In this document: in pieces, positions 11,315 through 22,784 of the stretch
How positions within the stretch are numbered: position 1 is the first letter of the stretch
Layout of the letters: every line of letters begins with the position of its first letter
NCBI GenBank assembly: GCA_022393335.1
Contig: JAJEKB010021378.1
Coordinates: 724,711-788,710, forward strand
Length of the DNA: 64,000 nucleotides
Direction: 5' to 3'
DNA from: Macrotrachela quadricornifera
Lineage: Eukaryota > Rotifera > Eurotatoria > Philodinida > Philodinidae
The notes under the pieces: model-generated
The model's input: the letters and a program-made list of their open reading frames with translations, nothing else
Told to the model about the DNA's origin: nothing
Database searches by the model: none
Program-made: the position numbers and the translations under genes

Positions 11315-11400
11315 ATTTTTCCGGATTATTTTTTTCCGGATTATTTTTTTTCCGGATTTTTTCCTCCGAATTTTTTCTTCCGGATTTTTTTTTCCGGATT
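11315..11400. repeat. Right terminal array of the MULE (5 CCGG units and 1 decayed)
   Basis: TTTTTCCGGATT-like units recur every 14-16 bp in inverted orientation relative to the left array. One unit is degraded to CCGA (11366). Confidence 0.8.
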
Positions 11401-11421
11401 TCGGGACATTACCAGAATTAT

Positions 11422-12724
11422 TATCTAAAACAAAAGGTTTTACTGACTACTATATACCAATTGATGAGATAGAAAATGTCAAGAAAAATGAAATTCAAAT
11501 ATATAAGAGAAATAAAAGAATGTCATTTGATCAGTTCAAAGACCTTTAATCTGAAATATAAAAAGTAAATTTATGGGACATTAGTTCAAAATAAAAGACG
11601 GATTTGGCAATTATTCAAACTTTTCAAAAAATATAATTGTAATCAATGTGATTGATATGGTAATCAGATTGAAGTTTTGCAAATCGACTCTAGTAGCAAA
11701 GAATGTATCTTTGAATGAAAAAAGAAAATAAAAGGAGAACAATCATAAAAAGCAACAAAAGCTTTGTTAATTAAATAACTGTTCGATTAATTCTTTTACT
11801 TAGACATTTTTGGATTTTGACTTAGCAAAAATGATGTGTTCATTTATCAACTTCTAATATTTTATCTAGAAAACGAAATTTTTCCATCAAGAACTTAAAT
11901 AAAATTCTTAGCAAATTTTTTTTTGTTTTAGATTTATATTCAATAAATTACTCAGAAAAAATGGACGTTTTTACTTAGTCTTCATATACTTTTACATAGC
12001 ACTTAAATAGGTGCCTATGTATATTAATCTATACAGCTGCAATGGTAAGTATATTTTTACAATTCAAACTTTTTTTTATTCAAATTAATATTTTCAACTA
12101 GAATGTTAGATACTATTGTCAAATATAAACTTTATTTTTCTTTTAATACAGAAAAAAAAGAAAGATGACTTCTCATCTTATCAAGAATAGACGTATGGAA
12201 ATATGATGATAGATGACATTGTCTATGGTATATTATGCCAAAAATATGGATCTATACGGTTACATACAATCATAGTATTTCTGTCATCCATACATAGTTT
12301 ATGATATGTCATGAATATAGTCGTAAAACATCAGGCTAGTTTCTGGCGCAATACGACATGTATATAGCCCGTATTTGTTAAATATAACTAACCATTTCGA
12401 TTACTGAAATGACCTACATTTAAAAAAGTTTGAGAATGTATAGTTCCTTTCTAAAAGTTTGATGTTACCGATAAAGAACTGTAATATATAAAATTCATAT
12501 TTATATAGGAACAAAGGCTAAGTTCTAGCGAAATATAAATTAATTGTTATAGTAACTTTAATATTGCCTTGAAACGCTTAAATAGACATCATTCATAAAG
12601 AATCTTTTTGATTTTCATTATAAATAGTTATGCTGCTTTTATATGTAGAGTAAGTCAATACAACATAAAATGAAAAATAAGCAAAAAATGGAAATAAAAT
12701 AATTTAGAAGAATTTATGAAGACG
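11422..12724. other. AT-rich spacer without recognised features
   Basis: About 1.3 kb of very AT-rich DNA between the MULE and the 3' end of the FG-GAP gene. I see no open frame, tandem repeat or inverted repeat worth naming. Confidence 0.5.
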
Positions 12725-14357
12725 TCAGTGTTTCGATGAACAATCAGTATATAAAATACCAATACTAAGTCCATGTAGAACAACAAAATCAAGTTCATTG
12801 TCACTATTCATATCAACTGATACGAAGGAAATGCTATTATAATCAGTTAAATATGTAATTTTATCATGAAAACTGCCAGTACCACTATTAAGAACAATAC
12901 CAACACTTCCACGCTCGACATCATTATTGATGTGGATAACAATATCAAGTTTGTTGTCATTGTTGACATCAACAAATGCTACTGATGTGATCGCCTGCTT
13001 ATCTTGAAAAATTTTTGACATATAAAACGTACCATTACCATTGTTGAATAAAATAGAAATAGTATGTGGGTCGTCATATACGGCAATAATATCAAGATTA
13101 TCATCATCATTAATATCGGCTATTGTCACTATGTGTGGGTCATTTTCAATAGGAAAGGCCTTGTAAGTGGTAAAGTTTTCGTTGCGAATATTGAAAAAAA
13201 TGCCAATTTCCTTCCCTGGTTGACGTTCGACAATTAAATCAATCTTACCATTATGATCAAGATCAGCTGCTATCAATCTAATTGTGAATTGTCCAGTACG
13301 AAAACTTTTAGGGTTAGTGAAAGTTCCATTGCCAATATTTAAAAAAATACCAATCTCACTCTGAAATGGAAATATGCCAATTAAATCAATATTACCATCA
13401 TAATTCACATCGGCTACTGTTAGAAACGATACCGGCTTATTGATAGGATGAGCCGGTTGTTCAATAAATATCCCATTACCGGTATTGAGAAGTACAATCA
13501 GATGTGATGTGCCTCTATTTATGAAAATAATGTCTGAATTATTATCATTGTTAACATCAGCAATAACCAAATTAACCAGGTCAATACCATCGAAATCATA
13601 GGTATATTCAATAAAATCACTATTACCATTATTTAATAAAATAATGACTTTTTCTGAACCAATATCTAAGAGTATAATATCAATTTTTCTATCGTTATTA
13701 AGATCAGATGTATGCATTAGCATTGGTTCATCCATCGACAAAGTAGAGATAGTTTGAATAGTAAACGTTCCATTCCCATTGTTATAAAAAATATCTATAC
13801 TTTTGTCTAAATAGCTTCTTAGAAGAATAATGTCCATTTTACCGTCAGAATTCATATCACCTATTTCTATTGATTGTAGCCAATCATTGTCTTCATATTT
13901 TTTAACATCACCATATAGTCGAATACATTGATCTAATAAAAAAAATATTTTATTTTGATATAAGATTTACATAATACACTTAGTATATGCTTTATTTTAT
14001 CGAATTTCATCCTTAATATTCACGATAAATACAATTAGACTAAAAATTTTCATTGTTTCTAATGTTATTAGATAAAGAGACGAGTTGATTGTTTTAGAAT
14101 ATAGGAAAATCTACCTTTTGATGATGTTTTCATTGTTGTTGTTATTGCTATTGTTGTTATTGCTGTTGTTGTGATTGGTGTTGTTGTCATTACTGTTGTT
14201 GTCATTACTGTTGTTGTTATTGGTGTTGTTGTTGGTTTATCTTGCTTTTTTTTAAAAATAACAGTTGTTAAAATAACAATAGTTACAATAATTAATATGA
14301 TAATAATAATAGACAAAATTATCCATAATAATCTTTTTTTTCCAATAATTGAGTTTC
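12725..14357 (-). CDS. Membrane-anchored FG-GAP/VCBS propeller protein (5' end unresolved)
   Basis: Two exons are visible. The main exon, 13932-12725, encodes about 400 residues of repeated blocks of about 50 aa, with calcium-binding D-x-N-x-D signatures (DVNNDNNSD, DLDHNGKID, DINDDDNLD) and NNGNGTF spacers. This is the FG-GAP/VCBS pattern of integrin-alpha-type beta-propellers. The upstream exon (about 14357-14115) encodes a strongly hydrophobic helix, KKK and a Thr-rich linker. The donor CAAAAG/GTAGAT at 14115/14114 and acceptor TTATTAG/ATC at 13933/13932 join in frame across a 182-bp intron. The order helix-linker-propeller suggests a type II or signal-anchored surface protein. The first exon has no in-frame ATG after its acceptor-like TTTATTTAG (14358). 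A candidate first exon near 14445-14400 does not join in phase, so the start is unknown. FG-GAP proteins of this kind are abundant in bdelloids. Confidence 0.75.
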
Positions 14358-14548
14358 TAAATAAAATTCAACTTTCTTTATTATATTTTAAACTAATGAG
14401 ATACATGCACTTGTTGTGATGATAAATTAGTTGATTGATTTGTATTCATTGTTTTCGATTGAATCTATAAATAAATGAGAAAAAAAATTAGTTTTTTTGT
14501 TTTGTTCTTTAGTAATATTTTGTTTTATTCTTCTTTCACTACTATACA

Positions 14549-15050
14549 AGTAACGCTCGTCTGAAGACTCGCTCAGGTCTTTCTCGTAGAAATCGTGTTT
14601 CTAAATTATCGTCAAATTATTCCTTTATAAAATCAAAAAAACCAAAGCCAGATTCAAGTTCCTCGACATCAACTGCCTTTAACCAAACCTCATAAAAAAC
14701 AAATGCTTTTTGTTAAAAATTTATCGTTTGTTTAAAAAATTGATCTTCAAAAAATTTTTATGCAACTGACTTCAGATTTGGATTCCTCGACCCCGATTAT
14801 CCTTCGGTCAACCCTTATAAAAAAATTTTTTTTGTAAAAAAAAGTGATCCTTTGTGTAAAAAAATGGATCCAAAAAAAATTTTAAAAAACTAGCATCACA
14901 TTCGGATTCCTCGACCCCGATTACTCTTTGGTCCAGTTTTACAGAAAATATTAATAAAATGTTTTTTTGACCTTGTGCGGACATATAAGCGGGCAATCAA
15001 GCAACCAAACAATTTATGTTTCTAAGACTGTGCTCTACGAGAAAGAGAAT
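14549..15050 (+). repeat. Dispersed repeat family A, copy 1 (about 500 bp)
   Basis: It starts AAGTAACGCTCGTCTGAAG and ends CTACGAGAAAGAGAAT. The same sequence occurs in reverse complement at 37371-37623 and as a short end fragment at 22378-22440. TCTTTCTCGTAG near the left end is inverted as CTACGAGAAAGA at the right end, giving a subterminal inverted repeat. This copy is longer than copy 2 because an inner segment containing GGATTCCTCGACCCCGATTA is duplicated. It has no coding capacity and is a likely non-autonomous transposon. Confidence 0.7.
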
Positions 15051-15485
15051 ATAAATAATTTTATTTTTTAGAATTTATATAATTTTCAATAAAATGAATT
15101 TATACTACATAATATATAAAATATAAACATATAATTAAAATTACAAATAAGTAACGCGTCGGCCCATCGGGTCTCGCTTATCGTAATCCTGAAAGATGAC
15201 GAAACATAGAACAACAATAAATTGCTGGTATTCTCAGAAAAACTTCCCAAACCATAAAGATTATTCTGCTTTGACGAGAGAAATAAAAGTTGAAAAGTTG
15301 GTTCGGTCTTTCATACATATTCTAACTTTTCATTCATATTTTGAACCTTCCAAATACTTGCCATTTCAATCTTTCGATTTTACAACTTAATACCTTGTGA
15401 TACCACTTTTCAATTCTCTCGCATATATAGCATCTCATTCTTACACTCATATCAGTTGCTTCACCCTCGCCTTCAATTAGGGGAT

Positions 15486-15608
15486 GGCAGTTACGGTTTC
15501 CGAACAATTACTCTACCGAGTAAAAGTAACTGTTTTCAGTTACCATTATCGGGCAACTGGTAACGGATTCCAGTTACAAGCTATTTGGTAAAGTAACGAT
15601 TACCTGCT
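15486..15608. repeat. Cluster of GTAAC/GTTAC words
   Basis: About ten copies of GTAAC or its complement GTTAC occur in 120 bp (for example AGTTACGG, AAAGTAACTG, GGTAACGG, AGTAACGATTACC). This makes a locally palindromic, hairpin-prone stretch and could be the remnant of a repeat with inverted units. No boundary or duplication was found. Confidence 0.4.
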
Positions 15609-15610
15609 AC

Positions 15611-17040
15611 TTCTACCTTCAACTACCTCACCTTCATTTTTATTCTTCTCTCTACATTACTCTTTAACTATAAAACTATCTAGCCACTCGCCCCAATTTC
15701 TCACAATGTTTCCTCACAAGTCACCTAAGTACATTTGCCCTCGTTTCATGATAACACTTATCTCTATCTTACATTTTTATCTACAATCCACTCATTATCA
15801 CATCTCCACTAACATGTACCCCTCATATTTAAACCTCTCATCCTTACGCTAACGACCTTTCACTTCTATCCATCTTATCTTACACATATCACCCTCGCTT
15901 TACCTTTTCCCCAGTCTCACTTTCCCATCCTTAATCTACTCATTTTTATCTTCCACTTTACACGTATTGGTTCAATCCATACCTGTCACTGTTACTCTCA
16001 TAGTTCATTCTTCCCCTTTCACCCTATCTCATCATACTAGCCTCAACATTATTTATTAATCTACTTTACCCTTCTACCCAAAAGTTACCCACTATCCTCG
16101 CCCTTCTTACCCGCATCGCTCCCATTCAAACTCTTCACCATTATATAACGACTTCCCCATCCCGTTCAATCTTACGATATTAACGTCGCTATAACTCTTC
16201 CCAATACCCCATCCTCTCACATTCGATCTACTCACCCCACCATATTACCTCTCATCCATGCAGCTCCCAATCCCATTCATCTTCATCGCCCACATAGTCT
16301 CATTTTCTCCTTCCGTCTCGTTATTACCGCGCTAACGTTACCATTTTACTCTAATTCCTTCTACTCGCATTGTTCTCCTCACTAGTACAGTTTAAACTCA
16401 ATCTCTTCACAACCTTCGTCTACTTATTCGGCTCAATTATGCCTTGTCAACCTGATCTTCGGTCTTTCCAACACCCTACTCTGCCATAATCAACTTGTTT
16501 ATTATCATTCTCCTTCTTATTCACACCGCTCTGGATTCCGCTCCTTATCATACCTTCTACTTCCTCGTCCTCTTCATCCGCATCGTGTAGTCCTCAATTT
16601 TTCGTCCTACTACCAAATCCTTCACTATCCAAGTGGTCTCGTTCACCATCTTTTTGCCCACACTGCTCCCATTCAGATCTCTCACCATCACTTTAGAAGC
16701 TTCCTACCCGTCCGTCTTACCACAATGTATCAATCCTATCTTTTATTCTTCCACTACTTGCTCTCCTCCCCAAGCTACTCATTATCAAATTCTTCGAGAC
16801 ATGCTTCATTCATATTAAATGCCTCACCAAATTTTTTCACAGCCTTCCTGTCCTCAACCTTTCCTTCATCTGGTTGCATCAACTCAACTTTAGCTCCACC
16901 CCATTATCTTACACTACTTTCCTCAACGTACTCACTACAACTTTTAGTTTGCTCGTACTGCCCTACTCAAAATTGTCACCATCACTTTCACACACTTTCC
17001 CCATTCCCTTCTATTTCTATTCAACATGAACTCTATTCTA
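15611..17040. other. 1.4-kb G-depleted, pyrimidine-rich tract
   Basis: The plus strand is almost free of G. For example, 15901-15960 holds one G and 21 C, and 15781-15840 and 16021-16080 also hold one G each. The text is a loose patchwork of CTCATC, TTCAC and CTTCT words without a fixed period. Short open frames here (16633-16818, 16725-17120) are Ser/Leu/Pro-rich artefacts of that composition. I see no gene on either strand. The origin is unknown: a decayed simple-sequence expansion is possible. Confidence 0.6.
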
Positions 17041-17900
17041 CTCTTGTGATCTTCATCTACGAGCAAGCACATATAAAGGTTATACACTCGAGAAGACGAA
17101 ATTGCGAAATAGACTTTTGACATATCTACTCATGGCTTTGACTGAAAAAATCGACTTTCAATTTTCTACAGGTTCATTTCAGAATTGAATTCCTCGACCT
17201 ACAAAACTTTCTATCAAGTATGAAGAACCACCAATAGAAGCACCGACAAACATTCAATGCTGTGAAGACTCATCCTTTTAACGTTAAGAATAGTGTTTCT
17301 AGTCACACACACAGTAGTTGCAAAATTCTATTGCCTGAATGCTTTTCATGAATCTTTCTTCCAGAATTCGATTTCTATCGGTTTCTGACCTACGAACCAA
17401 TGTTGAGGCAAATCGAAGTCAGATTCATACATCCGATTTCGACTCATCTCTACGAAGCTGTTTTTCTGACAGCTCAGTTTCTCTTGGTTCCTAGCCGACT
17501 AATAGGATTTCGAGAAAAATTGACTTTAGATTCGAGTTCTTCAACCCGAAAACATTTTCTACACGCTGAAAAACTTCGAAATATGACTACTTTAACCGAG
17601 ATATAAGGGTTCCATTTTCGACTAAGCGGAATGTCAACAAACCGCCGAGCAAATAACGTTTTCCATATCCATCCTTTCGAGATGGAGAAAATAGGGATTG
17701 TCCGTATCGTCGAAAACAACACTCATACTAATCTCCAACAGATTACCAAGAACAATAGACTTCCCATACACAATAATAAAAAACAACTTTCCTCGAATCT
17801 AATCGTTCCATTTTTCAGCCAATCAGATGCAGACATACCAACCAGTGATTTTCGTTCTCCACATTCGTTCTTTACCGATTGAAAATACCTGTTTAGAATC
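17041..17900. other. Spacer with weak internal repetition
   Basis: No recognisable gene. Words such as ATTCGA, TCGACTTT and AATTGAATTCCTCGACC recur irregularly. The short frames at 17400-17882 have no similarity I recognise. The stretch links the pyrimidine-rich tract to the minisatellite. Confidence 0.4.
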
Positions 17901-17904
17901 TACG

Positions 17905-18275
17905 TTACCTCATAATGTAGCCGTTGAGCACCTTCGGTTACCTCTATATTATAGTGGTTGAGGCCCTAAGAGTATCTCCATAGTACACTGCTTCAGGACC
18001 CAGAGGTATCTCTAATATGAAGTACTTGAGGACCTATAAGTACCCCGAATATATATTACCTGAAGACCTGTGGGTATCCCCATAATATAGTAGTTGAGGA
18101 CCTATGGATACCTCCATAATATAGGAGTTGAAGACCAAAGGGTGTCCCCAATACATAGCACTTGCGAACGCAAGGGTATCTCCATAGTATAGCAATTGAA
18201 AACCCAAAGGTGCCCTCAATATATAGTTCTTGAGCACGTTTGAGTACTCCCAATATATAGTACTTCAGGGCCTAT
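17905..18275. repeat. 34-bp minisatellite, about 11 imperfect copies
   Basis: Eleven head-to-tail units of 34 bp (one of 35, the first and last slightly short) follow the pattern TAYCTCCATAATATAG..., then ...TTGAGGACCTAWGGG. The conserved core words are ATATAGTA and TTGAGGACC. Units differ from each other at several positions, so the array is not freshly amplified. Because 34 is not a multiple of 3, the small frames across it (18034-18253) shift at each unit and are not genes. Confidence 0.85.
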
Positions 18276-19280
18276 CGATTCTATAAAAGCTAGCTTTTGA
18301 TTGATTGAAAAAATTGATCAATCAGAGCATGGACAAACCAACGAGCAATTTCCGTTGCCGATACTCATCCTTTCAGGATTAAAAATAACTCCCATCTGTT
18401 ATCTTAATTTTTGCATTTATTTTTTACAGACATATGTTATTAAACATGAAAGATCTTTTATAAAAAGGATTAATATTTAGATATGATTATTCATAATGAA
18501 AATGAGAAACGTCATGAATATGTTATCTTATTTTTATCAATGAAAGATCTACATAATATTGTTAAATAAAAGAAAACATGTTTATAATATTTATCATGGA
18601 AAAGAGAATAACGTTTGACATATTTTATTGTATGTTAATATAATTACTTACTAAAAACTAAAATGAATACCGTCATTATCTTATTTTCTTATAGACAGAT
18701 TGAAAAAATATTCGTTTTTTTAATATAATGATAAAGAAACAAATGTTCTATTTTTTAATCCTATTTTGTAATATATCAATCAATATAATAATAATAAAAT
18801 TTTGATAAGATTAACTTTGTCAATATATGTGACAGTAAAATATTTTTTTAATAAGTTTTGTTAAAAACAAAAATAGAAAAAGTATAATTTTTATTTATTG
18901 AAAAGATAAGATAATGATACATTCAATCAAGTATCATAAAATTTTCATTTGATGTTTTAATAAATAAATCTATTTTATTATTCCTTTACAGAAAACTTTC
19001 AATTCTTATGTATAGATTTAAACTTTTAATAAAAGATCCACACATTGTGAATTGCTTAACAGAATAATATTTATTCTATTCAAATCTCTGATACAATTTT
19101 TTGTGAATGGATGTGAATGAGACTCATTTCTGTACTTTTTCATATTTTTTACGTCAGTTAGAAGATTACATGAAAATATTTGAGAAATTTATTATTATAA
19201 TTATCTATAAAATATATGATTCAATAGATCTTTATTTCCTCTTTTCAACAATGAAAATCATACGTTTTTTATATCGTACT

Positions 19281-19411
19281 TTTATCTGTATATATAAAGA
19301 AAAAAATTTGCTTATTTATATGTTCATTATGCATTTGGACACGGTACGAGCAAATGCAATGAAATTTTGCAGGACATACCCTTTCGTCTAGGAGAAGGTC
19401 ATAGAGTAATT
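19281..19411 (+). repeat. Dispersed repeat family B, copy 1
   Basis: The stretch from TGTATATATAAAGAA through GCATTTGGACACGGTACGA to GGAGAAGGTCA is repeated in the same orientation at 51501-51623. The match is clear but imperfect. It starts with an AT-rich TATATATAAAG block. Similar TATA-plus-GTTTG blocks are often seen at transposon ends, but no terminal structure could be fixed. Confidence 0.6.
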
Positions 19412-19442
19412 TTCAATTTCAACTCAAACCTATTATCGTATT

Positions 19443-19457
19443 GGGGGGGGGGGGGGG
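19443..19457 (+). repeat. Homopolymer of 15 G
   Basis: An uninterrupted run of 15 G in otherwise AT-rich DNA, capable of forming a G-quadruplex on the plus strand. It may be a polymorphic length site or an assembly-sensitive position. Confidence 0.9.
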
Positions 19458-20043
19458 TTTGCTCTCCTATTTTTGGATTTACTACAGTAAATACCTTTTC
19501 CAGATAATTTGTGTGTATGATTGTTTCGGAAAATTTATACATGAAATGGAAGGAAAAGACAAATCAACGATGCATACAAGTTTGATAAAAAATTTCATTG
19601 AATAACAATTTGCAAAATTGTCATTTTATTCTGTTAATGTCATAAAAAAATTCAAAGTTCTTAACTACAATGCTTTTAGTAGAGTTTTATATTGAAACTA
19701 AAAGAAGAAATAGGCATTTTAAAGAACTTTACACTCATCAATAATATATATTTGATCAATATCAGTATTTAATTCATGTAGATTGAAGGGAAATTTGATC
19801 TTTTCTTGTTTCTAAACATTTGCTGAAATTTGATTAGCATAATTATACATCTTGAATATCGAAGCTTTTGTCTAATATTACTTGAAATATTTGAATATAT
19901 GTCTAATCTAATTAAGGTATAAAAAAAGAAATTGAAAATATCATGTGCAGAAACACTATCAAAATCAATATATACATCTAGGTAAAAGCTTGTCTGTATT
20001 GAGCTGTACCTAAGTTATTTGAACCAACCACTTTCTTTAATGC

Positions 20044-20990
20044 TCATCGTCGTTCTTTCCTAGCTGATTGATGACACGTACAATGGCAATAGCCACCACC
20101 ATTACTGCGTCGATAGTAACCACCATCATTCCAACCACCACTAAAGGGAACATAAATACAATCGTCACATCCACCAAAACGAAGACAATTTGCTTTCTTT
20201 GACGAAGCAGATCGATCTTTTGTTGTTGATGAAAATTGATTTCTCTCTAAAATATCAAATTCTTTTAAATTTAAATGTTTTAGTATCGAAAAATCTCAAG
20301 AATGAACTGTATACTAACTAATTGACGAAATGATTTTGCGAACACAGTTCAATGCTGACTAAGAAAAGCACCCAGCAACTATCTCTCTGATAGTGGTCAT
20401 CAAAGGGCATGTGAATAGATCTAACCTGATATTGGTGTTTGAAAATTTCTAATCGATTTGTTTGAAAAGTAGGGCTTGACATGAATGAGATTGTTCCAGT
20501 TAATCTGTTGACTCCTGTTAATATGTAAATCCATAGGTTGTCGGATGAATTGATCCAGATCTTGTTGAAGTCTGTTTATCATTTTTTTCAGTCGTTCAAG
20601 ATCGTATTCAACAAAATCATCTACTTCTTGTCGTATACGAATTTCCTTACTGATCAATTCGGCTTCTTCTATTATTTCAGTTTTTTTTTGATGCATCAGT
20701 TGAAGAACTTGTCGACGAACATTATCAGCTATGTCGCACACATTTTCAATTGTGTCCTTTTGCCATTCATCAATTTGGAGAAGAAGAGAACTTTCAACAC
20801 GTTGTGTTTGAATTGGTTCTTTTGCTCTCATTGCAAGTTGTCTGCAATTTTCCATTAAATACTCCAATTGTGCAGCCATCTGTTGACGATGATCATTGAA
20901 ATGTGGTGGACAAAGTAACGATTGACATCCAGTGCAAATGCATGTTCCTGCAACAGTTTTGCATGTTGAACATCGTTTTGACGATGCCAT
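20044..20990 (-). CDS. B-box-type zinc-finger/coiled-coil protein, two exons
   Basis: Exon 1 (20990-20426) starts with ATG. It encodes a compact Cys/His cluster (CSTC, CICTGC, CPPHF, H at residues about 7-35) resembling a B-box or related zinc-binding fold. A long helical, Gln/Glu/Lys-rich segment with heptads follows (about 40-165). The donor CAG/GTTAGA and acceptor TTAG/AGAGAA bound a 179-bp intron (20425-20247). Exon 2 (20246-20044) continues in frame with a Ser/Lys stretch and an unusual tail rich in Gly, Tyr, Cys and His, ending in a basic ARKERR before the stop. The spliced length is 255 aa. A B-box plus coiled coil recalls the first half of TRIM proteins, but there is no visible RING or C-terminal NHL/SPRY domain. 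A role in protein-protein assembly is inferred. Extending the single-exon frame would have missed the Cys-rich tail. Confidence 0.72.
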
Positions 20991-22784
20991 TTCTGTTTAA
21001 AAGAAATAAAACAAATATTCATCATCTAACTTCGATAAATGAAGATCTTATATGATCGAGAATTAGATTTTTGAGCGCATAAGTAGCTTTGTGATCTTTT
21101 CAAAACTTCATGTAATTATCAAGAAGATTTGAAAATATCACAAGAAATCATTATACGAGATCTTAATGAAATATGATGAACTGACAAAACGTCAATACTA
21201 CTTATTAACCTATAGCAATAGAGAGTAACAGTAAATATAACTTGTTCTTTCTCTCATTTTTGTAGCTCTAAGCGTTAAGAAAAGTCTCAATGTAAGAATT
21301 CTTTTTTTTTTATTGCAGCAAATCATTCATATTAGTAAGCAATGCCAATAAAACAACACCTCTCATATTTTTAGTATCAGAAAGTCAACATTCTTCTACA
21401 CAAAATTCAACAATCAACTTTCACCAGTGATTCAATTACATGCCTAAGGATCAAATTTCTTTCACTTTTAATTGCAATACATAGGTGAATTGATTTCAAG
21501 TCAATACTTTCAATGAATGATTCATCTACCAGAACGTTGAAAATATCAGAAGTGTACAAATAATAAGAGAATTGACTAAAATCTTCAAGTTAGTTCTTAC
21601 ACATAAGCAAAGTATGCAATGATTTTATCATGTGTTATTCACTCAATATTATTGTGAAAGTTTATAAAAAATAGTTTGAATCACATATGATTCGATTATG
21701 AAAACAATTCTTGGTTGATAGATTCGAAAACTAAAATAAAAATATAAAGAAAATAAACGTTGATTTAGAGTCAACAATTTTGCATTGATTATCATCAATT
21801 TTTTTATTTATCAATCATAAGCCAGTTTTGAGAGTAATCCATTTTAATCATCAGTACTTGACTAATTTTTTCCTGTACATAATGAATAAATCTTTCACTG
21901 TCAATGTTATTTATCACATCTACATTTTGTCTTATACAGTTCATTTCAAAAAGATTTAGGGAAAAAATTCAAGTCATTCATTAATGATAATAGTATTTGT
22001 TCAAATGAAAATATCTATCTATGCTAATTGATGATACTTCAACTAATATTATAATAATAAAATTTCGATAAAATCTATTTTATTCACATGTTTCACGATT
22101 ACATAAATGTTACAGAATATTTTTTTAAGTACTTTTTTCAAGAAACAAGATAAAGATGTATCGAAATATGTATTATCCATTTTTCTAATATGGATTTCTG
22201 AAGTATTTTTATTCGATTTTCTAACTCTCAAAGAATTGTTCTTTTTAATGGAAAAAGAAAAAGGAACAAAAAATGAGTTTTGCTAGAGAAATTACTAAAA
22301 AACAGTATTAGAAGCTCGATTAATTATAAGAAAAATCTCTTTTTTTCCCTTACTTAATTTTTGAATCGATCAGTGAGGTGCGGACATACAAGCAAGCAGA
22401 CAATTTATGTTTGCAAGACTCTTCTCTACGAGAAAGAGAATTTCAAATATTTATTTATATTGTATCTATATTTCGAGAATATATATATTTAATTTTAACT
22501 ATATTATATCAATAAATATGTACAAATTGGTAGTGGTAATTATATAGATATTGAAGATTAGCATCGTTCATTAATTCATTTACATTATTATTAGTAAAAA
22601 AAAATTCGAATGTCTAATTTTGAAATAAGCAACATCGTTCAGAAGATGATCGATAATATGATTGAAAATTCAATACGAAAATAAAATAAAAATAAAAAGA
22701 TTTGTACATGAAAATTAAAAAAAAAATCAATTGTTCATTTATTAATACAGGTTTTTATTTGCTGGAATATTTTTCATTAATGTA
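20991..22784. other. AT-rich spacer
   Basis: No gene is seen. The short frame at 22049-22231 is Lys/Ile-rich and unconvincing. A fragment of dispersed repeat A lies at 22378-22440. Confidence 0.5.
22378..22440 (+). repeat. Dispersed repeat family A, copy 3 (right-end fragment)
   Basis: About 63 bp, from GTGCGGACATACAAGCAAGC to CTACGAGAAAGAGAA, match the right end of the repeat at 14549-15050 and the reverse complement of 37371-37440. The left part of the element is absent, so this is a truncated copy. Confidence 0.65.

Larger units (their letters stand above)
9410..11413. mobile_element. Complete MULE (Mutator-like) transposon, 2004 bp
   Basis: The element is flanked by an exact 8-bp repeat, AGAATTAT (9402-9409 and 11414-11421). 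The outer ends form an imperfect 20-bp inverted repeat sharing ATGTC and AATCCGG. Inside each end lies a tandem array of CCGG cores. There are seven on the left (9426, 9441, 9457, 9472, 9488, 9504, 9519; spacing 15-16 bp). On the right are five CCGG cores (11321, 11336, 11352, 11380, 11394) plus one decayed CCGA at 11366, in opposite orientation. A single intact transposase gene lies between them. Long, internally repetitive terminal repeats and an 8-9 bp duplication fit Mutator-like elements. The coding part is visibly richer in G+C than its surroundings, consistent with recent arrival. Confidence 0.85.
18276..20043. other. AT-rich spacer
   Basis: No gene is seen. It holds one copy of dispersed repeat B (19281-19411) and a G15 homopolymer (19443-19457), listed separately. 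The 94-aa frame at 19107-19391 runs into repeat B and is not credible. Confidence 0.5.

Noticed and set aside
16633..17120. Ser/Leu/Pro-rich frames in the pyrimidine-rich tract
   Set aside because: Their composition follows directly from the G-poor DNA, and stops are rare there for compositional reasons.
18034..18253. Repetitive 65-67 aa minus-strand frames
   Set aside because: They cross the 34-bp minisatellite, whose unit length is not a multiple of three.
17905..18275. CRISPR array
   Set aside because: The 34-bp units are contiguous, with no unique spacers between identical repeats, and the DNA is eukaryotic.
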